This document shows, piece by piece, positions 27,501 through 34,941 of a stretch of DNA of 64,000 nucleotides (position 1 is the first letter of the stretch; the number at the start of each line of letters is the position of its first letter). A program made the position numbers and the translations under genes. Under the pieces are notes generated by a model. That model ran no database searches, was not told the origin of the DNA, and saw only the letters and a program-made list of their open reading frames with translations. This DNA is from Acinetobacter sp. LoGeW2-3 (lineage in GTDB: Bacteria > Pseudomonadota > Gammaproteobacteria > Pseudomonadales > Moraxellaceae): NCBI RefSeq assembly GCF_002688565.1, contig NZ_CP024011.1, forward strand, positions 1,860,001 to 1,924,000, given 5' to 3'.

Positions 27501-27726
27501 GCAGACCATCCAGACCATTCATTTGCTGCTCGATGATCTGAGTCACGGTATTTTCAACCGTTTCAGCAGATGCACCTGGATAAGTCGCAGAAACTGTTAC
27601 CGTAGGCGGTGCAATGGTTGGATACTGGGCAATTGGCATTTTGCTAATCGTCAAAATACCTGCCAGCATGATCACCAGTGCAATCACCCATGCAAAGATG
27701 GGACGATGAATAAAGAATTGAGCCAT
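24547..27726 (-). CDS. adeJ: AdeJ, RND multidrug efflux transporter
   Basis: Inner-membrane proton-driven pump of the AcrB/MexB type, 1059 residues (A. baumannii AdeJ about 1058). It exports beta-lactams, tetracyclines, fluoroquinolones, chloramphenicol, macrolides and other compounds. N-terminal [21 protein letters not shown] is the first membrane helix. The proton-relay residues are present: adjacent Asp pair in [20 protein letters not shown] in helix 4 (about 407-408) and Lys in [18 protein letters not shown] in helix 10 (about 940). Two large periplasmic loops (about 30-335 and 560-870) form the porter and docking domains. It is the second gene of adeIJK, 12 bp after adeI. It appears intact. 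Confidence 0.96.
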   Translation of the reverse strand: [1059 protein letters not shown]

Positions 27727-27738
27727 AAACCTTACTCC

Positions 27739-29007
27739 TTATGCTTTAGCAGCAGGTTTTTGTTCAGATTGTTCTTTTGCATCATCCGCTTTTTTCGCTG
27801 CGCCAGGTTGTTGGGCAGCAGGTTGTGCAGCACCCTGCGGTGCAGCAGCTTGAGGCTGGTATGGTTTAGCCACGACTTGTTGTTCAGGTTTTACTTTCGC
27901 AATACCATCTACAATCACTTTGTCGCCCGGATTCAGACCTTCAGTCACGATCCAGTTTTGACCTTGAGAGCCAACCGTAGTTACATTACGGCTTTCCACT
28001 TGGCCTTTAGCATTCACAAGCATTGCAACTGCCTGGCCAGTAGGGGTACGTGTTAATGCCGCCTGAGGAATCAGGTAAGCATTTGGTACTTCACCCTGAA
28101 CGATTTGCGCAGTGGCAAACATCCCTGGTAGCAACAAATGATTTTTGTTCGGGAATACTGCACGCAGTGTCACAGTACCGGTTTCAGGATTCACACTGGC
28201 ATCAGAGAATGCTAGACGACCTTCAACAGGGTAGACGCTGCCATCTTCCAGTTTTAACTTCACACGGGTGTTGTTAGAGCTGTTCAGATCGCCTTTGCTC
28301 AACTGCTGACGAAGACGCAGCAATTCAGCACTTGACTGGTTAATGTCTACATAGATCGGATCTAGACGTTGAATTGTCACTAACGGATCTGGTTGGTTTG
28401 CAGTCACTAAAGCACCGGCTGTGATCGAAGAACGGTTGGTCTGACCAGAAATCGGTGCACGTACAGTTGAATAGCCTAAGTTGATTTCAGCATTACGCAG
28501 GGTTGCACGGTTCGCATTCAGGTCGGCTTCCGCCAGTTTTACCTGCGCTACGATGTCGTCATATTCCTGTTTAGAAATCGCATTTGTGCCCACCAATTGA
28601 CGGTAGCGACCTTCTTTAACACGCAACACGCCCAGGTTTGCTTCAGCACGTGCAATTGCTGCACGAGCATTATCAACTGTAGCACGGTTAGTACTCGAAT
28701 CGATTTCATACAGTGCCTGACCTTCACGGACATAGCTGCCTTCGCTGAATAAGCGTTTTAGCACTACGCCAGTCGCCTGTGGGCGTACTTCTGAAATCTC
28801 AAATGCTGTTGTGCGACCTGAGAGTTCAACAGACTGCTCAACGCTTTGTGGCTGTGCAACCAGCACACCAACTTCAGTCGGTGGCATTTGCTGTTGAGCA
28901 CCAGCTGGCTGGCCCTCTTTCGGATCTTTGCTACAACCAACAAGCGCGATACTTGTTGCTAATGCGCAAGCAGTCAGGGCAGGTGCCCAAAGCTTTGCAG
29001 ACATCAT
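27739..29007 (-). CDS. adeI: AdeI, membrane-fusion (adaptor) protein of AdeIJK
   Basis: Periplasmic adaptor lipoprotein of 422 residues linking AdeJ to AdeK. The signal peptide ends in the lipobox SIALVGC (Cys 25). The biotinyl-lipoyl half-motifs flank a coiled-coil hairpin: RPQATGVVLKRLFSEGSYVREGQALYEID at about 75-103, and STVRAPISGQTNRSSIT at about 176-192. The beta-barrel and membrane-proximal domains follow. The C-terminus (about 375-422) is a long Ala/Gln/Pro/Lys-rich tail, longer than in E. coli AcrA. GAGGTGGAA precedes the ATG. It is first in the operon. In A. baumannii adeIJK is repressed by AdeN, a TetR protein encoded elsewhere; that gene is not in this window. Confidence 0.95.
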   Translation of the reverse strand: MMSAKLWAPALTACALATSIALVGCSKDPKEGQPAGAQQQMPPTEVGVLVAQPQSVEQSVELSGRTTAFEISEVRPQATGVVLKRLFSEGSYVREGQALYEIDSSTNRATVDNARAAIARAEANLGVLRVKEGRYRQLVGTNAISKQEYDDIVAQVKLAEADLNANRATLRNAEINLGYSTVRAPISGQTNRSSITAGALVTANQPDPLVTIQRLDPIYVDINQSSAELLRLRQQLSKGDLNSSNNTRVKLKLEDGSVYPVEGRLAFSDASVNPETGTVTLRAVFPNKNHLLLPGMFATAQIVQGEVPNAYLIPQAALTRTPTGQAVAMLVNAKGQVESRNVTTVGSQGQNWIVTEGLNPGDKVIVDGIAKVKPEQQVVAKPYQPQAAAPQGAAQPAAQQPGAAKKADDAKEQSEQKPAAKA

Positions 29008-29020
29008 TGTTCCACCTCGA

Positions 29021-29036
29021 TTAGATTTTTATCTAA
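29021..29036 (-). promoter_or_regulatory. Inverted repeat in the adeI leader
   Basis: TTAGAT and ATCTAA separated by four bases, 14 bases upstream of the adeI start and partly upstream of its ribosome site. It may be an operator half-site pair or a weak leader hairpin. The short arms make chance occurrence in AT-rich DNA possible. Confidence 0.3.
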
Positions 29037-29488
29037 ATTTTTTATTCGTTAACGCACTGTATTTAATCAAAATTAAACACAATCACGAGATCCAAATAAA
29101 ACTTATACTCCAGTCGGCTACTGCCTCTGGAGGAAACTGTACCCATCTCAGGGTTTTTAAATTCTTATGCCCATCACACCATCAGTTTATGAGGGAGATA
29201 TTGCTGGCTGATGTAAATCACCGAGCGGCATAGCTGGAATGGGCCATCTGTATTATTCATTTAGTGAAAAAATCCAGAAAGCCGAACTCGGGCAAAGAGA
29301 ACTTTAAATCGCCATTTGAGGACAATTCCTCCGAGAATTCCGACACATATAAAATTAAGTTTGCATACTTTTTATACCAAACTGGATTAATACACCAGCG
29401 TATGGCTAAAAGTTATACAAATGGCATGCCATCCATGCGCTTTATGGTACGGTTATTTCATCCAGACTGATCGTGGTATAACGCTTTA
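29037..29488. other. Intergenic DNA between adeI and the candidate sRNA
   Basis: Part of the 747-bp gap between adeI and the PF10136 gene. It must contain the adeIJK promoter (minus strand, probably within 29037-29110). A 68-codon frame starting at GTG 29264 has no ribosome site and no recognisable features, so I do not call it a gene. The extended -10 listed with the candidate sRNA lies at its right end. Confidence 0.45.
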
Positions 29489-29680
29489 TTTATTCAGCAA
29501 CAAGTAAATCGAACTTACCAAAGGCTGAAATAGAGTGAGCGAACACATTGAAAAATCAAATAAAAATACCGGCAAAAAGCAACAGAAAGGACACGCCGAA
29601 TATCCTTGTTCTTTCTAACCGATATGATATCGGTTAACCGTCTGCCCTGAAGTGTACTTGTCAGTACACTTTTTTTCAAG
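29489..29680 (+). ncRNA. Candidate intergenic small RNA
   Basis: A plus-strand transcript of about 190 nt is suggested by an extended -10 (TGGTATAAC, 29474-29482) at the left and a strong intrinsic terminator at the right, with no plausible coding sequence between. A second hairpin, AACCGATA/TATCGGTT with a TGA loop, lies at 29617-29635. A longer-range pairing of GAAAG with CTTTC and AAGGA with TCCTT brackets 29585-29615. The -35 region is poor. It does not look like 6S RNA, tmRNA or RNase P RNA. It lies between two minus-strand transcription units, so the terminator has no other evident client. Confidence 0.4.
29651..29676 (+). terminator. Strong plus-strand intrinsic terminator without an upstream CDS
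   Basis: AGTGTACT pairs with AGTACACT around a TGTC loop and runs into seven T residues. On the minus strand no T run follows the stem, so orientation is plus. It is the main evidence for a transcript in this gap. Confidence 0.75.
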
Positions 29681-29754
29681 TGTGCGTAATTTAAACAAAA
29701 TCCATATTTTTATTAGGTAATTCTGTTGATAAATCACCCAGAATTGTCTCAGCT

Positions 29755-31797
29755 TCAACCTTTGCTGGTTGTATGATTTTCGTCAATATCAACATCTTGC
29801 TTCGGTGGCCAGAAGAAATCGCTTGGTCGCGTCAGGAAATGGGTCATGACTAATTTAGCCAATGGCTTCCATTGTTCGAAACGCACCCGACGCGCACGTA
29901 ATGCCACAATAATGGTCAGGCTAAAGCTGACGAACAAGTTGGTCAGGCCAATCAGTAACACACCCAGGAATGACACCACAATCAAGCCAATATCTGGGCC
30001 ATTAATATTCATCAGACCTTGAATAAAGTTGGCTGAAGCAAAGGCAATATGGCGGATATCCAACGGTAGACCGAGGATATAACCAATGGTACCCATACTG
30101 CCGAGCATAATCCCGAAAATAAAGTTACCGCCTAAGGCTCCGAGATTACGTTCCATATATTCGGCAAAACGATTTAAGCGCTCTTGTCCCATCAGGGTCG
30201 CCAGACGGGCATGAGCTCTAAGACGTGGCCCGACCTTACGGTACACTGCCATATTGTCAAAATAACCAGCCAGTAAGCCAGACAGGAATAGACAAACTCC
30301 AGCAATCGCAGCATGTGGAATCGCCAATGATGTAAACGGATTCAGGTCATGTAAGGTCTTGGCAGCCTTGGCATGATTCATTAACGGTTCATGCAGTGCC
30401 GCATCCCACATAAAGGTCAGCAAAGCCGCAACTGGAATGGCAATGGAAATATTCCCGAGGATTGCTACAAACTGGGTCCGGATAATATTTACGATCAGCG
30501 CAGCCAGTTCAGCAATCTGGGCGGTTTTAGAGCCTTTGCGCTGCTGTACGGTAGAGGCCAGTGCAGCTGCGGTCATGGCAGGCTGTTTGGTCGCAACAGT
30601 AAAATGCAGCACATGAATCAGCATAAAGCCCAGCGAGTAATTCATGCTGTAGCTAAAGGCCTGCATCAACGGTGCCATCGTCAAGCGAGTCATTAATACC
30701 TTCAGGGAAGCCATGATGGCAATAATGACCCCAGCACCGGCGGCTGCCTTATACATGTCCAGGAAGCCCTGCTTATCGGTACTTACATAATGCTCACCAG
30801 TTTTGGAAGCATTTTCAGTCACCTGTAAAGCCAGAAGTTCACTGTTGGTTGCCAGCAGGGAACGGACACTACGTTCACTATAAAGCGCTTCAGTAATATC
30901 AACCAGAAAATGTCCCATAGACTGATAACGCAACTGGTCATCATCCATGATCATATTCAGCAGAATTTCAATTCGTTCTAAACACTGTTCCAAGAGTGCC
31001 AGCATGTAAGTCAGGCTGACACTAACACCAATGCGTTTGGTCGAGCGGCGAATCTTTGCTACCACATCATGACATTGTTCCAGCATTACCATGGCCTGAG
31101 AGGCATCGGGTGGCAGGATGGAATCAACCAGCTCTACATTATTAAAGCGCTTTTTATATTCCTGAATAAACTCATTGATTTCACGGTTCTGAATCAGAAA
31201 AGGCGATTCATATTCCATCAGTTCAGGTTGGGCATTAATAAATTCAGGATGCAGACCGATACCACTGATCCGATAAGACAGAATAGTCAGTGCCTTGATC
31301 AGCTCATCTTTAATCCGGGTTTTTTCAGGCTGATTAGAATGGCCCTGATTCATGACGCTAAATAGACGCAACCAGTCTTCATCAGCCAGATAATCCAGCC
31401 AGTAACGGTCACTGCGTTCATGAAAAATGCGGCGCATGAGTTCCTGCAGGCTTTTCTCATCCGGAATCATCGGCAGAATATGGGCGCCAATACGCTGATT
31501 CAGCTGATTCCAGAAACCATCTAAGGACAAAATACCTGTATCAGAAAATAGGCTGGTCTGTTTGTAGCGGTTAATCACCCGCAGCACAAAAGTCTGCAAG
31601 GTAGAAACCGCATTCGGTGTGATCAATAATGACTGTAAAAATGCCTGAAATTTTTCTTCGATTTCTTCGGTATTCTTGCTGTCTTTTGGTCGTATACGAT
31701 CAACGAGTTCAATTAACAGGTTTTCATCCAACTTAGCTTGAGGCTGCTCAAGCTGTTGCTGCATGCTTTGGAAAATATCGAGAAACTTAATATGCAT
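29755..31797 (-). CDS. PF10136 family membrane protein (named 'site-specific recombinase', Gcr-like)
   Basis: Protein of 680 residues of the family named after Neisseria Gcr. The name is misleading for this sequence. It has a soluble helical N-terminal half (about 1-330) and then about seven to eight membrane segments (about 350-660), for example IIAIMASLKVLM, ISIAIPVAALLTFMWDAAL, AAIAGVCLFLSGLLAGYF, FIFGIMLGSMGTIGYILG and IGLIVVSFLGVLLIGLTNLFVSF. I see no tyrosine- or serine-recombinase catalytic motif. It starts 15 bp after the ispB stop on the same strand, so the two are probably co-transcribed. The role is unknown; an envelope or transport function would suit the topology better. Confidence 0.82.
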   Translation of the reverse strand: MHIKFLDIFQSMQQQLEQPQAKLDENLLIELVDRIRPKDSKNTEEIEEKFQAFLQSLLITPNAVSTLQTFVLRVINRYKQTSLFSDTGILSLDGFWNQLNQRIGAHILPMIPDEKSLQELMRRIFHERSDRYWLDYLADEDWLRLFSVMNQGHSNQPEKTRIKDELIKALTILSYRISGIGLHPEFINAQPELMEYESPFLIQNREINEFIQEYKKRFNNVELVDSILPPDASQAMVMLEQCHDVVAKIRRSTKRIGVSVSLTYMLALLEQCLERIEILLNMIMDDDQLRYQSMGHFLVDITEALYSERSVRSLLATNSELLALQVTENASKTGEHYVSTDKQGFLDMYKAAAGAGVIIAIMASLKVLMTRLTMAPLMQAFSYSMNYSLGFMLIHVLHFTVATKQPAMTAAALASTVQQRKGSKTAQIAELAALIVNIIRTQFVAILGNISIAIPVAALLTFMWDAALHEPLMNHAKAAKTLHDLNPFTSLAIPHAAIAGVCLFLSGLLAGYFDNMAVYRKVGPRLRAHARLATLMGQERLNRFAEYMERNLGALGGNFIFGIMLGSMGTIGYILGLPLDIRHIAFASANFIQGLMNINGPDIGLIVVSFLGVLLIGLTNLFVSFSLTIIVALRARRVRFEQWKPLAKLVMTHFLTRPSDFFWPPKQDVDIDENHTTSKG

Positions 31798-31812
31798 AGG
31801 CGAGTTGGAGAT

Positions 31813-32790
31813 CTATTGAATGCGATGAAGCGCAAGTTTGGCCAAGTTAATCAGCGCCTGACGGTATTCAGAATCCGGAAGCTGATCCAGTGCAGTAATC
31901 GCAGCTTCGGTTTCTTCAGTCGCACGCTGACGGCAATAATCCAGAGCACCGGAGGCATTAACAATACGAATCACCTGTTCAAGATGTTCAGTACCGCCCG
32001 TCGCGATGCTCTTACGCACAATCTCGAAGTCATCCCCAGAGGTATTTTTCAGTGCAGCAATCAATGGCAGGGTCGGTTTACCTTCCATCAGGTCATCGCC
32101 AATGTTCTTGCCCAGTGTTTCTGCATCTGAAGTGTAATCCAGAATATCGTCAATGATCTGGAAAGCATTACCAAAATGACCGGCAAAGATTCGTAGCGGT
32201 GCACGGTATTCTTCTTTACCCGATAGAATCGCAGCACCTTCAGTCGCCAGTTCAAACAGGCGCGAAGTTTTGCCATGAATAATATTTAAATACGTTTCTT
32301 CAGTGGTTTCAGGCTGATGTTGCGACTGTAACTGCAACACTTCACCTTCGGCAATTTCACAAGTACCGGTTGAGAAGTCTTTCAGCAATACCATGTTGTT
32401 CAGATCGACCAGCAGGTCAAAGGCACGAGAGATCAGGAAGTCACCAACGAGTACCGCGGTCTGGTTGTTCCAGGTCGCATTTGCCGTTGGACGGCCACGA
32501 CGTAAACCAGATTCATCCACGACATCGTCATGTACCAGCGTTGCGGTATGCAGCATTTCAATAATGGCTGCCAGTTTACGATGCTGATCCAGATCATCTG
32601 CACCACAGGCTTTGGCTGCAAGTAAGCACATAATCGGGCGCATACGTTTGCCGCCGGCTTCAACCACATGCTTGCTGACCGCCATGACTAAGGCAACTTT
32701 TGAAGTAATCCCCTCATTAATGAATGTGTCCATCGCAGCAAAGTCGTGTGCCACAGGAGCGAGAATATCTTGCTTAAAGTCGATGGTCAT
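31813..32790 (-). CDS. ispB: Octaprenyl/polyprenyl diphosphate synthase IspB
   Basis: Trans-polyprenyl synthase of about 325 residues that builds the ubiquinone side chain by adding isopentenyl diphosphate units. First Asp-rich motif LVHDDVVDESGLRRGRPTAN at about 83-102 (DDxxD type), second motif FQIIDDILDYTSD at about 211-223. The region upstream of the first motif contains GKRMRPIMCLLAAKACG. The start MTIDFKQDILAPV at 32790 matches the family; an upstream in-frame start would add 11 residues. In gamma-proteobacteria ispB is classically divergent from rplU-rpmA, as here, which supports the assignment. The chain length made (C40 or C45) is not readable. Confidence 0.93.
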   Translation of the reverse strand: MTIDFKQDILAPVAHDFAAMDTFINEGITSKVALVMAVSKHVVEAGGKRMRPIMCLLAAKACGADDLDQHRKLAAIIEMLHTATLVHDDVVDESGLRRGRPTANATWNNQTAVLVGDFLISRAFDLLVDLNNMVLLKDFSTGTCEIAEGEVLQLQSQHQPETTEETYLNIIHGKTSRLFELATEGAAILSGKEEYRAPLRIFAGHFGNAFQIIDDILDYTSDAETLGKNIGDDLMEGKPTLPLIAALKNTSGDDFEIVRKSIATGGTEHLEQVIRIVNASGALDYCRQRATEETEAAITALDQLPDSEYRQALINLAKLALHRIQ

Positions 32791-33246
32791 GTGAAAGGAA
32801 ACCTCTAGTTTGGTAAATCTCAAGTGGGTAGTTTAACAATTTATAACATCCAAGAAACATAAGAAACGTACAAACTCCACTAAAAATCAGCTTTTTATGA
32901 AGAATATATTCCATCCAGCCCGATTCAGGTGGCTGACTGTACTTGATCGATTTACCTCTACGGATCATGTACTCCGAAATTTGTGGCTCAGTATACTACT
33001 CAAAAATAGCCGTCTTGCTCTGTTGATTTTTGTAGCAAAAATTTGCATGAGTATCTGATTTTACTAAAATTAGTATAATCTCAAAGAGATGGATAAATGC
33101 GTTCATCAATATTTCTATAAAATGGCTTGTCGTTTCTCCGAATATCCCTTAAAATCTTTGCCCTTGTATAACCCCCAGTGGCGTACGTTTTAAGACCGGT
33201 ATATCCCTTTATCGGCACGACGACACGGGCATATTTGGAGTACATT
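32791..33246. other. Divergent ispB / rplU intergenic region, 456 bp
   Basis: Non-coding spacer holding promoters for ispB (minus) and rplU-rpmA (plus). A good plus-strand promoter is listed separately. A second possible plus promoter (TTGCAT 33043-33048, TAAAAT 33065-33070) lies further upstream. I find no coding sequence or terminator. Confidence 0.5.
33127..33155 (+). promoter_or_regulatory. Sigma-70-type promoter for rplU-rpmA
   Basis: TTGTCG (33127-33132) and TAAAAT (33150-33155) are separated by 17 bp, matching the consensus at 4/6 and 5/6. It would give a leader of about 85 nt before rplU. Confidence 0.45.
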
Positions 33247-33558
33247 ATGTACGCAGTAATCCAAAGCGGTGGTAAACAGCACCGTGTAGTTGAGGGTGAA
33301 ACCCTTAAAGTTGAATTATTGAAAGCTGAAACTGGCGCAACTGTTACTTTTGATGACGTGTTGATGCTTGTAAACGGTGAAAGCATTCAAATCGGTGCTC
33401 CAGTGGTAGCTGGCGCTAAAGTAACTGCAGAAGTAGTTAGCCATGGTCGTCACGACAAAATCCGCATCATCAAAATGCGTCGTCGTAAGCACTACCGTAA
33501 ACAACAAGGTCACCGTCAATGGTTCACCGAGTTGAAAATTACTAGCATTTCAGGCTAA
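33247..33558 (+). CDS. rplU: 50S ribosomal protein L21
   Basis: Ribosomal protein of 103 residues, the normal length (E. coli 103), binding 23S rRNA near L20. [22 protein letters not shown] is the conserved N-terminus, and the basic RNA-binding region [16 protein letters not shown] lies near residue 75. ATG 33247 is preceded by TTTGGAG. It is followed 19 bp later by rpmA, the universal pair. Confidence 0.98.
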   Translation: MYAVIQSGGKQHRVVEGETLKVELLKAETGATVTFDDVLMLVNGESIQIGAPVVAGAKVTAEVVSHGRHDKIRIIKMRRRKHYRKQQGHRQWFTELKITSISG

Positions 33559-33577
33559 TTACTAGGAGTAATGAGAC

Positions 33578-33832
33578 ATGGCAACTAAAAAAGCCGGTGG
33601 TTCGACTAAGAACGGTCGTGATTCGAATCCTAAGATGTTAGGTGTTAAAGTTTACGGTGGTCAAACTGTAACTGCAGGTAACATCATCGTTCGTCAACGT
33701 GGTACTGAATTCCACGCTGGCCAAAACGTAGGTATGGGCCGTGACCATACACTATTTGCTACTGCTGATGGCGTAGTAAAATTCGAAGTGAAAGGCCAAT
33801 TCGGTCGTCGCTACGTATCTGTTGAAGCATAA
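33578..33832 (+). CDS. rpmA: 50S ribosomal protein L27
   Basis: Ribosomal protein of 84 residues whose N-terminus reaches the peptidyl transferase centre. [19 protein letters not shown] is the characteristic start; [17 protein letters not shown] and [17 protein letters not shown] follow. TAGGAGTAATGAG precedes the ATG. There is no N-terminal cleavage extension of the kind seen in Firmicutes. A terminator follows. Confidence 0.98.
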   Translation: MATKKAGGSTKNGRDSNPKMLGVKVYGGQTVTAGNIIVRQRGTEFHAGQNVGMGRDHTLFATADGVVKFEVKGQFGRRYVSVEA

Positions 33833-33845
33833 TCTGCTGAGATAG

Positions 33846-33877
33846 AAAAAAGCCCACAGATTCTGTGGGTTTTTTTA
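33846..33877 (+). terminator. Rho-independent terminator of rplU-rpmA
   Basis: CCCACAG pairs with CTGTGGG, flanked by A and T runs of six to seven bases. Confidence 0.82.
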
Positions 33878-34072
33878 TGCTTGAAGATTGATATTTCGGT
33901 CTAAAAATATGGTTGAAGAATGAACATTTATCTTCATCATGATGAACATAAACTAGAATTCTGCATTAATAACAATACAAAACTTCTTATTTTCTATCAT
34001 CTTAGTTTTAGAAATTGGTTTAAGATGAGTCCTTAGATAAATAGCGATATGCAAATACAAAAAGGTGAGATT

Positions 34073-34765
34073 ATGAATATGCTTCGTAAAACTGTATGTG
34101 CCATAACAATCGGTGCGGCGACACTGGCACCTGTCATGAGTACGACTGTATTTGCCGCAACTGCAGCGACGGAGCAGCAAGCCACTACGAATCTGGTGAA
34201 ACAGCTCAGCAATATTCGTAGCTTAACTGCAAACTTTGAGCAAACTACCAAGATTACCAATCCTAAAGCAACTCAGAAAAAAGGTTTAAGTGCCCAGCAC
34301 ATGAACCAGACTTTCCGTGGTGTGATGAAAGTGCAGCGTCCGGGTAAATTCTATTGGGAAACGACTGCACCTTCGAAACAAACTATTGCTACAACAGGTA
34401 AAACTGTCTGGATCTATGACCCAGACTTGCAGCAAGCAGTCCGTCAGAGCTTGGATGAGCAGGTAGCCAATACACCAGCATTATTATTGTCTGGTAATAC
34501 CAATCAGATCATGCAGTCTTATCGTGTGACTCAGCCGAATAAAGGCAAGACCTATTACAAGCTGTTCCCGAAAGCGAGCGATGGTGTCTTTGAAAGTCTG
34601 ACTATTAGTTTTGGCGCGAATAAAGCACCGAGTCTAATGATTCTAGAAGATTCATTGGGTCAAACCACCTATATCAACTTTAGTAATGTGAAAGTGAATG
34701 CCAGCATTCCGGCATCTACTTTTAATTTCACACCGCCTAAAGGCACAGACATTATTGATCAGTAA
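34073..34765 (+). CDS. lolA: Periplasmic lipoprotein carrier LolA
   Basis: Chaperone of about 230 residues that carries lipoproteins from the LolCDE complex to LolB at the outer membrane. A signal peptide spans about 1-28 and likely ends VFA. The mature protein starts with a family-typical helix (LVKQLSNIRSLTANFEQTT), then strands with MKVQRPGKFYWETTAPSKQ and GKTVWIYDPDLQQAVRQ, where the conserved Arg and Trp/Tyr line the hydrophobic cavity. AAAGGTGAG supports ATG 34073 over an in-frame ATG eight codons earlier. The partner lolB is at about 60 kb in this window. It ends in a strong terminator. Confidence 0.92.
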   Translation: MNMLRKTVCAITIGAATLAPVMSTTVFAATAATEQQATTNLVKQLSNIRSLTANFEQTTKITNPKATQKKGLSAQHMNQTFRGVMKVQRPGKFYWETTAPSKQTIATTGKTVWIYDPDLQQAVRQSLDEQVANTPALLLSGNTNQIMQSYRVTQPNKGKTYYKLFPKASDGVFESLTISFGANKAPSLMILEDSLGQTTYINFSNVKVNASIPASTFNFTPPKGTDIIDQ

Positions 34766-34785
34766 GGTTAAAACCTGACTGAATA

Positions 34786-34813
34786 AAAGGCAGCTAACGA
34801 AGCTGCCTTTTTT
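34786..34813 (+). terminator. Rho-independent terminator after lolA
   Basis: AAAGGCAGCT pairs with AGCTGCCTTT around AACGA; a T run follows. Confidence 0.85.
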
Positions 34814-34941
34814 ATTGTTCTTATAGGAGGAAATACTGATTTAGAAGGATCTTCAGCTATCTACACGTATCAATCTATCTAGGGACTTTGTATAGTAAGG
34901 CTATCTACTTATTAAAAACTGTAAAAGTGTAGGATTTCAGG

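Noticed and set aside
27523..28056. 177-codon plus-strand frame across adeJ/adeI
   Set aside because: Antisense to two certain genes; Arg/Cys/His-rich composition without domains.
29264..29470. 68-codon open frame with GTG start upstream of the candidate sRNA
   Set aside because: No ribosome-binding site, no recognisable domain, and it ends just before a better-supported promoter; AT-rich sequence gives such frames by chance.
29489..29680. 6S RNA at the intergenic transcript
   Set aside because: The size is close, but the sequence does not fold into one long self-complementary rod with a central bubble.
29755..31797. Reading the PF10136 protein as evidence of a mobile element or inversion system
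   Set aside because: No catalytic recombinase residues, no inverted repeats or invertible segment nearby, and membrane topology argues against it.
31738..32130. 130-codon plus-strand frame across ispB and the PF10136 gene
   Set aside because: Antisense shadow; no ribosome site or recognisable domain.
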